Below, one piece after another: positions 27,123-34,467 of a DNA stretch of 60,255 nt. Positions within the stretch are counted from its first letter, which is position 1. Each line of letters begins with the position of its first letter. A model generated the notes under the pieces. The model saw only the letters and a list, made by a program, of their open reading frames with translations. It was not told where the DNA came from and did no database searches. The stretch lies in the NCBI GenBank assembly GCA_001788835.1, contig MFXK01000028.1, forward strand, positions 1 through 60,255, given 5' to 3'. Position numbers and translations under genes: made by a program. The stretch is from Candidatus Peregrinibacteria bacterium RIFOXYB2_FULL_33_20 (GTDB lineage: Bacteria; Patescibacteriota; Gracilibacteria; UBA1369; GWF2-33-10).

Positions 27123-29093
27123 GTGGGACATAAATTACTTAAATTTATCGATTTTATTCCGACTTTAGCTTTATCTTTGCTACTGCTCTTTTCCTTGTTT
27201 TATCAGGAAGGCAATAAATTCGATACTACTGGGCGTTTATTTTTTCCTCTGTTTTGCGGATATTTAGCTCTGGCTTTGCTGGGTTTTGCTGTTATGAGGG
27301 GTTTGTGGCTGAAGAAAGAGAGAGAAGTTTTAAATTGCCAAAAGAATTTTATCCAAAATTTATTTTTGTTAGGATTTTTAGTTTTTGTTCTGATTTCATT
27401 CGTTAAATCACAAACTTTTAATTTTGGTTTTACGGAAGTTCTGATGTCGTTTTCAAGTGTTTTGATATATTTTTTGCTACAAACAAAAAGTTTGAATTTT
27501 AAATTTTTATATAGGTTAGCTATTTTTTTGTTAAGTTTAGCGGCGATTTGCGGTTATGTACTTTATTTTACGTCTAATCATAATCGTGATTTTGGATTAT
27601 TTTATAATCCAGCGATTAAGGCGGCTGCCTGGCCCAATGCTTTTGCCTTATTTGTTTTAATGCTTTGGCCGATAACGTTGCATTGGTTTCTTGGTAAATC
27701 TGTAAATTCGCGCTTAATTAAATTTTTAAAATATTTTTTATTGGCTTTGGTTTTAGCTTCTTTTGTTTTGACTTTTTCGAGAGCGGCGATTCTGGCAATG
27801 CTTGGTCAAATCGTTATTTTTGCAGTTTATGGAATTTATTATTACAAAAATTTGCTGACTTTTAAACAGATTTTTAAAAAAATCTGGCTGGTTTTGCCGG
27901 TTTTTATTTTAATTTTTATTTTGATTGGAGCTGCACAATTCGGACGGGCCTATTATCAAAATAAGGTAATTACATTCAAAGATCGCTTGGAGTTTTCTAA
28001 CGGCGAAAAAATTACTTCGGTACAGGAAAGAAAAGATTTTTGGCTGGGAGCAATTCAATTGATTAAGAAAGAACCAATATTTGGTTATGGCCCAATGAGT
28101 TTTGGCTATGTATATCGTTCTATCCAAAAAGATTGGCTGGCGATTTCTGATCATCCTCACAATGTTTTTCTGAAAATTGCCGTGGAAAATGGACTGCCGG
28201 CTAGCATATTTTTCGGTTTATTTTTATTAGCGGTGATTATTAGGTTTATTCGAAATTTTTTGCGATTTGATAAACAAAAACAGTTTTTGCTGGTAACTTT
28301 GGCGGTAGCGATAATGGGAGCGATTGCTCATAGTTTGGTAGATTGTAATTTTAATTTTGCCACTAATTTGATTATTTTTTGGATGATCTTGGGAATTTTT
28401 AACGCTTTAATTGTTGAAAATTTAGAAATTAAATTTGCAAAAGGACATTTATGTAACTATTTGATTGTTGGATTGGTTTTTTTGATAGTGTTTTATTTAA
28501 CGGTTTTTGAAACTTTTAACGCGGCTGACGGTTATTTGGCAAGAAAATATTTAAAAGAAGGACATACAAATGAAGCTAATAAATTATTAATTTATTTTGG
28601 CGATCACACTTTGTATTCTCGGTATTTTTTCTTGGATGAAGCTGATCGTTATTTGCGGGCTGGTGATTTGGAATCTGCTGAACAAATGTATCTGAAATAT
28701 GCTGAGGCTAATAAATGGGATGCGATGATTTGGAACAGACTAGGAGAATTTTATCGGGATTATTATAAAGACAATGTTAAGGCGACTGAGTATTTTCAAC
28801 AGGCAATTACCTTAGATGGTAAAAATTTCTGGGTTTATTATCTTAATTATGCCCGAGCTTTGACCGTAATTCAGGCTAGATTGGAATTACAGCATTTGGG
28901 AGATTTGTTGCTAAAAGAGTTTCAACAATACCTGCCAAAAGTGGAAGGAAATTTGCATTATACCGCCAATACTGGCAATCCAAGCGATGCTCTCAGTTTG
29001 CTTAATATTTTAGCAAAATACGACTCAGTCAATATCAAAGAATATACTAATTTTAGAAATAGAATTAAAAAAGCATTAGTTTGGGGTAAATGA
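27123..29093 (+). CDS. O-antigen ligase/polymerase-like membrane protein with C-terminal TPR-like region
   Basis: 656 residues, starting at GTG 4 nt after folK. About eleven membrane helices fill residues 1-460. The family loop is seen as RKDFWLGAIQLIKKEPIFGYGPMSFG followed by DHPHNVFLKIAVENGLP, the conserved periplasmic segment of the Wzy/WaaL superfamily. From about 480 the chain is soluble and TPR-like (AEQMYLKYAEANKWDAMIWN, ATEYFQQAITLDGKNFW). The likely role is joining or polymerising surface glycans on the outer face of the membrane; the acceptor is unknown. Confidence 0.82.
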   Translation: MGHKLLKFIDFIPTLALSLLLLFSLFYQEGNKFDTTGRLFFPLFCGYLALALLGFAVMRGLWLKKEREVLNCQKNFIQNLFLLGFLVFVLISFVKSQTFNFGFTEVLMSFSSVLIYFLLQTKSLNFKFLYRLAIFLLSLAAICGYVLYFTSNHNRDFGLFYNPAIKAAAWPNAFALFVLMLWPITLHWFLGKSVNSRLIKFLKYFLLALVLASFVLTFSRAAILAMLGQIVIFAVYGIYYYKNLLTFKQIFKKIWLVLPVFILIFILIGAAQFGRAYYQNKVITFKDRLEFSNGEKITSVQERKDFWLGAIQLIKKEPIFGYGPMSFGYVYRSIQKDWLAISDHPHNVFLKIAVENGLPASIFFGLFLLAVIIRFIRNFLRFDKQKQFLLVTLAVAIMGAIAHSLVDCNFNFATNLIIFWMILGIFNALIVENLEIKFAKGHLCNYLIVGLVFLIVFYLTVFETFNAADGYLARKYLKEGHTNEANKLLIYFGDHTLYSRYFFLDEADRYLRAGDLESAEQMYLKYAEANKWDAMIWNRLGEFYRDYYKDNVKATEYFQQAITLDGKNFWVYYLNYARALTVIQARLELQHLGDLLLKEFQQYLPKVEGNLHYTANTGNPSDALSLLNILAKYDSVNIKEYTNFRNRIKKALVWGK

Positions 29094-29166
29094 TCCAAAA
29101 AGCCTTGACTATTTTTTTAATAGTTTTAAAATTTCTTACCAAATTTATTGTTTAATTATTTTAAAA

Positions 29167-29982
29167 ATGGATACAACATCAGAAGGGCCTATGGTAGACG
29201 TGTGCGAAGTTAGAAAACTAATAGCTCCTCGAGTAGTGAGTTCATATGCTTTAAATATACCTGAGGCGCAAGGAGGAAGGCCGGGAAATTTTAGAGCTTT
29301 GCTGGCATTATTATTGGCAGGACTTGTTGTTGGCGAAGGAGCGATGTTAGTATCTTGCGCTGATGTTCCTGAGGGAGATGATGATTCATCAGGTGTTGCA
29401 GATACGAGTGTTCCTGGGGATGATGATGGAAGTAACGAGACAGGGACGCCTTCGCCTATGTATACAATACAGTGTGATGATGGGAATGTAATTGTATTGC
29501 CAAATAGCGCGTATCAGGGTTTGAAGAATATGGCAGGTGTAGATGGTTCGATTGAACCTGTTAGTTGCGCGGTGGTAAGTGATACCAATGAAAGATTACA
29601 GGGAGTGCAAGCTGAAGTGCCTATGGGGCATGCTTTGAATATTGTTGGTTCGTTATTTTCAGCTAATGGAGGGGGAGTTCAGTCAACTAGCGGTGAACCA
29701 TGTGATACCACTCAGGGTGATTTTAGCTGTCAGGTAGAAAAAGACGGAATACCAGGTAGCGCCTTGATTAGTTGTCAGGAAACGGTTTGTGATACTTTTT
29801 ATGTGGAGGCTGGTGGTGATATGTCTGCTAGAGTTGATTTAAGTACCGGGGTAAGTTGTGAAGATCTAAAAGGAGGGGTTGGTTTTGTGCTTGGTATGGA
29901 GGTGGAAGATGAACACGGCCAAAATATTAGCACTGAGGAACGGCAGGGAGGAATTTGCGGGAATCAGGAATTTATACAGTAA
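29167..29982 (+). CDS. Putative lipoprotein with Asp-rich linker, function unknown
   Basis: 271 residues. An unusual 43-residue charged leader precedes a hydrophobic stretch (ALLALLLAGLVVGEGAML), which ends in LVSC with Cys-64, a good lipobox. An acidic, Ser/Gly-rich linker follows (EGDDDSS, GDDDGSNETG), then a Cys-containing globular domain with about ten Cys after residue 100, possibly disulfide-bonded. Codon choice looks more G-rich than that of its neighbours. I do not recognise the domain. The long leader raises the possibility of a later start, but no ATG is well placed before the hydrophobic segment. Confidence 0.6.
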   Translation: MDTTSEGPMVDVCEVRKLIAPRVVSSYALNIPEAQGGRPGNFRALLALLLAGLVVGEGAMLVSCADVPEGDDDSSGVADTSVPGDDDGSNETGTPSPMYTIQCDDGNVIVLPNSAYQGLKNMAGVDGSIEPVSCAVVSDTNERLQGVQAEVPMGHALNIVGSLFSANGGGVQSTSGEPCDTTQGDFSCQVEKDGIPGSALISCQETVCDTFYVEAGGDMSARVDLSTGVSCEDLKGGVGFVLGMEVEDEHGQNISTEERQGGICGNQEFIQ

Positions 29983-30051
29983 AATTTTCCGCCTTTCCAA
30001 ATTCAAAAAAAAACGGTAAATTGTGAACGCCTTAAGTAAGCATTTCACAAT

Positions 30052-30999
30052 ATGTCATCAGAAATTAAAATTTTTGCTGGGTCATCACATCCCAAATTGG
30101 CTCAGGAAATAGCTGAATGTTTGAAACTGCCTTTGTCAAAAATGGATCTTAAACATTTTGCTTGCAAGGAAATTTATGCTCGAGTATTAGAAAGCGTCCG
30201 CGGCATGGACGTTTTTCTTATTCAGACTGCCACGCAACATGTGAATGAAGATTATATGGAACTTTTTATCATGATCGATGCTTTAAAAAGGTCTTTTGCC
30301 AAGTCAGTGCATGTGGTGATGCCTCATTTTGGCTATGCCAGGCAGGATAGAGTGGCTAGTCCGAGGGAACCGATTACTGCTAAATTAATGGCTAGTTTGA
30401 TCGAAGCGGCTGGAGCTGATCATGTCATTACCACTCATTTACACTCAGATCAGATTCAGGGTTTTTTTAGGTTTCCAGTGGATAATTTAAGCGCCAAAAG
30501 GCTTTTTTGTGAATACTTCCGAAATAAGAAGTTAAAAGATTTAGTGATCGTGTCTCCAGATGCCGGTGGTGCTAAAGATGCCAAGAAATTTGCGGATAAA
30601 ATCGGTGCTGATTTAGCCATCATTCATAAGAATCGTCCTAAGCATAATGTCTCGGAAGTAATGCATGTGGTGGGTAATGTGAAGGCAAAAACTTGTCTTT
30701 TGTATGATGATATGATTGATACAGCCGGTTCGGTTTGTGCGGCTAAGAAAGCTTTGGAGGCTCATGGCGCTAATAAAGATGTTTATTTGGCTGCGACTCA
30801 TGCGATTTTTTCTGATCCGGCTTTGCAAAGGCTTGAAGAAGCAGGTTTCAAAGAAGTGGTTGTGTCTAATAGTTTACCGATTAAGGAAGATGCTTTTCGG
30901 GGATTAAAAATTATTTCCATTGCCAGTTTGTTGGCTGATATAATCAAAAATGTTCATGAAGGCAAATCTTTGACGAAATTGGTGTACGGGGAGGAATAA
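30052..30999 (+). CDS. prs: Ribose-phosphate pyrophosphokinase
   Basis: 315 residues, the standard length. Segments seen: KIFAGSSHPKLAQEIA at the start, HFGYARQDR (catalytic Arg region), ADHVITTHLHSDQIQGFF, VIVSPDAGGAKDA, and the PRPP-binding loop LLYDDMIDTAGS. It makes PRPP from ribose 5-phosphate and ATP for nucleotide synthesis. It heads the local prs, rpiB, rpe group of pentose-phosphate genes, although a repeat-filled gap separates it from rpiB. Confidence 0.96.
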   Translation: MSSEIKIFAGSSHPKLAQEIAECLKLPLSKMDLKHFACKEIYARVLESVRGMDVFLIQTATQHVNEDYMELFIMIDALKRSFAKSVHVVMPHFGYARQDRVASPREPITAKLMASLIEAAGADHVITTHLHSDQIQGFFRFPVDNLSAKRLFCEYFRNKKLKDLVIVSPDAGGAKDAKKFADKIGADLAIIHKNRPKHNVSEVMHVVGNVKAKTCLLYDDMIDTAGSVCAAKKALEAHGANKDVYLAATHAIFSDPALQRLEEAGFKEVVVSNSLPIKEDAFRGLKIISIASLLADIIKNVHEGKSLTKLVYGEE

Positions 31000-31023
31000 A
31001 TGAGGAAAATAATGAAAAATGAG

Positions 31024-31128
31024 AAAGAGGGAAGGATGTAGTCGGAAGTCAGTTCGAACCGATTACCGACCACTGACTACCGATTACTATTCTCAGCTCT
31101 CAGTTCTCAGCTCTCAGTTCTTAGTTCT
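31024..31128. repeat. Second copy of the dispersed intergenic repeat, with heptamer tail
   Basis: Shares GGATGTAGTC, ATTACCGACCACTGACTACC and ATTACTATTCTCAGCTCT with 6841-6959. It ends in five heptamers at 31094-31128: CAGCTCT, CAGTTCT, CAGCTCT, CAGTTCT, TAGTTCT. The rpiB start codon follows 5 nt later. Confidence 0.75.
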
Positions 31129-31133
31129 CATTT

Positions 31134-31562
31134 ATGCAAATATATATTGGTTCAGATCAGGGCGCGTTTGAACTTAAGGAGGTTTTGAAAAAATATTTAG
31201 AGGGGAAAAATTATGAAGTTGCTGATGAAGGTTGTTATTCTTTGGATAGTGTTGATTATCCAGATATTGCCAAAAAAGTGGCTTTGAAAATTAATAGTAA
31301 TCCTCAAGCCAAAGGAATTTTGATGTGCGGGACAGGCATTGGTATTTCCATTAGCGCCAACAAAGTGCCAGGGATTCGAGCGGCCTTATGCACTGATGAA
31401 TATATGGCGCGCATGGCTAGAGAACATAATGATGCTCAGATTTTGTGTATGGGGGGGAGAGTGGTTGGGACTGATTTGGCTAAATCAATTGCGGATGTTT
31501 TTTTGCATACTGATTTCTCTAACCTTGATCGGCATAAAAGGCGGATTGAGAAGATGGAATAA
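31134..31562 (+). CDS. rpiB: Ribose 5-phosphate isomerase B
   Basis: 142 residues. IGSDQGAFELKE at the start, VDYPDIA, and the active-site loop MCGTGIGISISANK with Cys-65 (the general base position of RpiB), followed by REHNDAQILCMGGR. It interconverts ribose 5-phosphate and ribulose 5-phosphate, feeding Prs and linking to Rpe at 31990. There is no ribosome binding site because the heptamer array abuts the start. Confidence 0.95.
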   Translation: MQIYIGSDQGAFELKEVLKKYLEGKNYEVADEGCYSLDSVDYPDIAKKVALKINSNPQAKGILMCGTGIGISISANKVPGIRAALCTDEYMARMAREHNDAQILCMGGRVVGTDLAKSIADVFLHTDFSNLDRHKRRIEKME

Positions 31563-31609
31563 ATTTGCTATAATTATAAGAAGTAATTTTTATTTATTAA
31601 AATAAATGT

Positions 31610-31894
31610 ATGAAGGAAACCGCAATTTTGGGCTTTATCGGGGCTTTAATGATTTTGATCGCTTTTGTTATGAATCAGAAGCATAAATGGGAAGAAGATT
31701 ATTTGGTATATGATCTTTCTAATGTTGCAGGCAGCAGCCTTTTAGTTTGGTACGCATATTTGATTGATGCTTACCCTTTTATGTTGCTGAACGGAGCTTG
31801 GGCAATTGTCTCTCTGGTTGATGTCGTGAAATATTTTATGAATTTAAGGAAAGGTGGCAAATTTGAGGGCAGTACTCATGAAATGATGAAGTAA
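31610..31894 (+). CDS. Small membrane protein, CBU_0592-like
   Basis: 94 residues, three hydrophobic segments. The pattern GFIGALMILIAFVMNQ, then LSNVAGSSLLVWYAYLIDAYPFMLLNGAWAIVSLVDVVKY, matches a widespread small membrane family (CBU_0592-like) whose function is not known. It lies between rpiB and rpe and may be part of that transcription unit. Confidence 0.65.
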   Translation: MKETAILGFIGALMILIAFVMNQKHKWEEDYLVYDLSNVAGSSLLVWYAYLIDAYPFMLLNGAWAIVSLVDVVKYFMNLRKGGKFEGSTHEMMK

Positions 31895-31971
31895 AGACGT
31901 CTATTTGTTGGTGATTAGAGATATTGCTGAATGGTTGAGAAGAAAAGATGCAAAAACGTGAAGAAATCGGG

Positions 31972-31992
31972 AATTTTAAATTTTAAATTTTG
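31972..31992. repeat. AATTTTA/AATTTTG heptamers running into the rpe start
   Basis: AATTTTA, AATTTTA, AATTTTG in succession. The last three bases of the third unit are the TTG proposed as the rpe start codon. Confidence 0.65.
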
Positions 31993-32631
31993 AATTTGCC
32001 CCCAAAAATCATAAAAATAGCGCCATCAATTTTATCTGCGGATTTTGGCAAATTAAATGAAGAAATTGCTGCGGTTGAGCCTTATAGCGATTGGATTCAT
32101 GTTGATGTAATGGATGGGCATTTTGTGCCAAATATTACTATTGGGCCAGTGATTGTTAAATCTATTAAATCTAAGCTGCCACTTGATTGCCATCTGATGA
32201 TCGAAAGTCCAGAACGATATGTGGAGAATTTTGTTAAAGCTGGAGCGGCGCATATTACGGTGCATCAAGAAGCATGTATTCATTTGGATAGGAATATTCA
32301 GCAAATCAAAGATTTGGGCGTTAAGGCTGGAGTGTCTATTAATCCAGCTACACCGGCAGAAACTTTGAAACATGTGATTGATAAAGTGGATTTGGTTTTG
32401 GTGATGACTGTAAATCCTGGCTTCGGCGGACAGAGGTTTATCCCGGAGGTTTTGTCGAAAATTAGTTATTTACGGAATTTACGCTCTGATTTGGACATTG
32501 TGGTGGATGGCGGAATCAATGAAGAAACGGCAAAATTAGTGATTGAAGCGGGCGCAAATATCTTAGTGGCAGGTAGTTATATCTTTGGCGTGCAAAATAG
32601 GAAAAAGGCGATCGAGAGATTAAGGGGGTAA
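31990..32631 (+). CDS. rpe: Ribulose-phosphate 3-epimerase
   Basis: 213 residues, TIM-barrel family. APSILSADFGKL, HVDVMDGHFVPNI, CHLMIESPERY, VMTVNPGFGGQ and VDGGINEETA supply the metal and phosphate ligands. It interconverts ribulose 5-phosphate and xylulose 5-phosphate. There is no ATG before the first conserved block, so the start is a TTG at 31990 or 31996, both inside or beside a heptamer array, which makes the exact start uncertain. Confidence 0.94.
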   Translation: MNLPPKIIKIAPSILSADFGKLNEEIAAVEPYSDWIHVDVMDGHFVPNITIGPVIVKSIKSKLPLDCHLMIESPERYVENFVKAGAAHITVHQEACIHLDRNIQQIKDLGVKAGVSINPATPAETLKHVIDKVDLVLVMTVNPGFGGQRFIPEVLSKISYLRNLRSDLDIVVDGGINEETAKLVIEAGANILVAGSYIFGVQNRKKAIERLRG

Positions 32632-32638
32632 TTTGTTT

Positions 32639-33187
32639 TTATTTTTTTTGTTTTACATTTTTCACTAAATAATAAGCGGAGAAAATGGCGAAGAATATAT
32701 TTAGCCAGAAAAATATCCAGCTTTGACCAAGATAACTAAATAAAGCGATTAAAATACTGCCAAGAGTTAAAGCAATATCTCTGCGTATGGTGCCCATTTC
32801 AAAGGCATATCCAAGACCAATGGCCGATAGGCCAATGATGAAAAATATGGTGTCGTAGCCTTGAAACAATGCCACAGACCAAACAATAAAAAACAAACCA
32901 GTCAGAGAAATAATGGTGGTATCAAGGCGATCATCAAGATTGAGCATCATCAAGATACTGGCAATGACCACTAAAGCTTCCAGAAAAACGAAAAATATTT
33001 CTCCGCCGTTTAAATAACCCAGCAGGGCATAAATGAGCATTATTAAACCGCCGATAGCAAATAGCCAGTTTTTGGCTGATTTGAGGGGAGATGGTTTTTT
33101 GGCGATTTTTTCTGGATAACCGGCGCCAGTGACTAAAACCAATGACCCCAAAAGTCCGGTTAAGAAGATGTAGTTCATAAAAAACAA
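32639..33187 (-). CDS. Polytopic membrane protein, function unknown
   Basis: 182 residues with about seven hydrophobic segments and short loops (FLTGLLGSLVLVTGAGYP, WLFAIGGLIMLIYALLGYL, and others). No motif that I recognise. It is convergent with rpe, with 7 bp between stops. Confidence 0.7.
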   Translation of the reverse strand: MFFMNYIFLTGLLGSLVLVTGAGYPEKIAKKPSPLKSAKNWLFAIGGLIMLIYALLGYLNGGEIFFVFLEALVVIASILMMLNLDDRLDTTIISLTGLFFIVWSVALFQGYDTIFFIIGLSAIGLGYAFEMGTIRRDIALTLGSILIALFSYLGQSWIFFWLNIFFAIFSAYYLVKNVKQKK

Positions 33188-33323
33188 ATGATAAAAAATT
33201 CTGACAACAGTATTAAGTATATTGTGAAATTATGGAAATGCAAATTTAATAGTGAGGCATTGAAAGAAAGGCAAGGTATAAATTATTCTGATCAGTTTTT
33301 AAAAAACAATATGATTTGTTTTT

Positions 33324-34397
33324 TCAAGGTGCTAATGATAAAGAAGCCAAAATTGCCTTAGCCATTTCAATCTTATTTTTTTCAAACTGTTCTTTGATAG
33401 CTAAATTGATTTTTTGTCGAATATCCATGTAAATATCATAATCATTGGTGTTAATGTAATAAACAATTTCGAATTTTAAACTGGAATCTCCAAATTCAAT
33501 AAAATGGACTCTTTGGAAATCAGTATTATCAATTTTGATAATAATATTTTTGATTATTTCAGGGATTTTTTTTAGTTGGTTAGAGCTAGTATCATAAACG
33601 ACATTAATATTAAAAAGGACTCGTCTTTTTTTCATTTTTTTATAGTTGTGAATTTTATTTTGCGTTAAATCTTTGGTGGGAATAATTAATTCTTCACCGC
33701 TTAAAGCTTCGATGCGAGTTGATTTCATGCCGATTTGTTTGACCACGCCTGAATCTTCGCCAATGACAATAAAATCACCGATATTAAATGGCTTATCAAT
33801 GTAGATAGAGACGGAGGCAAAAATATCACCTAAAATACTTTGTAAAGCAAAAGCAACAATTACGCCACTGATACTTAAGCCAGCGACTAAACCTGATACG
33901 TTATAACCACTATTTTGAATAATAATAATGACGGCAATTGTCCATATTAAAACTTTAGTGATTTTGGCGCTGACATCAATAACAGATGGATCAAGTTTCT
34001 TTTTGTCAAAATGATCAGTTTTTAGTTTTTCATTGATGGAAGTAATTAATTGATTTAAACTTTTGCTAATATAACAGGTAGCCACGATCAAGATTAAATA
34101 ATGCAATGATTTACTAAGATCATCAGGAAGGGCGACAAAGTATAGAGAAATATATACTGATATAACCAAATAAAATGGCCAGCCAAATTTTTCCACGAAA
34201 TTAACCATCATATCATAATAACTCAAGGTGTTTTTTCCAGAAAGCACCTTCATTCTTTTCACTATCACATTCTTAAAAATCCATAGTATCACTATACAAA
34301 TAAGAAAGGCGACGAAGGCCTCAATATAATTATAGAGGAAGTTATCGCCTAGTTGGTAATGTAAGACTTTGTTGATGGTCGGTAGAATGTTATTCAT
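33324..34397 (-). CDS. MscS-family mechanosensitive ion channel
   Basis: 357 residues. Four or so N-terminal membrane segments lead to the pore-lining helix (VSGLVAGLSISGVIVAFALQSILGD), then the MscS beta domain with FNIGDFIVIGEDSGVVKQIGMKSTRIEALSGEELIIPT, and an alpha/beta C-terminal domain. It opens under membrane tension to release solutes during osmotic downshock. Divergent from the P-type ATPase gene. Confidence 0.92.
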   Translation of the reverse strand: MNNILPTINKVLHYQLGDNFLYNYIEAFVAFLICIVILWIFKNVIVKRMKVLSGKNTLSYYDMMVNFVEKFGWPFYLVISVYISLYFVALPDDLSKSLHYLILIVATCYISKSLNQLITSINEKLKTDHFDKKKLDPSVIDVSAKITKVLIWTIAVIIIIQNSGYNVSGLVAGLSISGVIVAFALQSILGDIFASVSIYIDKPFNIGDFIVIGEDSGVVKQIGMKSTRIEALSGEELIIPTKDLTQNKIHNYKKMKKRRVLFNINVVYDTSSNQLKKIPEIIKNIIIKIDNTDFQRVHFIEFGDSSLKFEIVYYINTNDYDIYMDIRQKINLAIKEQFEKNKIEMAKAILASLSLAP

Positions 34398-34467
34398 AAT
34401 TCGAAGGGAAAAATTATTGATTGTCAGTTAGATTTTACCTAAGATATTAATATTCTTAAAGTATTTT

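Noticed and set aside
6932-31128. Repeat arrays considered as CRISPR
   Set aside because: Units are 7-9 bp without spacers, and there are no cas genes.
33290-33323. Terminator after the MscS gene
   Set aside because: The AAAAACAA/TTGTTTTT stem is nearly all A-T and could be chance in this base composition.
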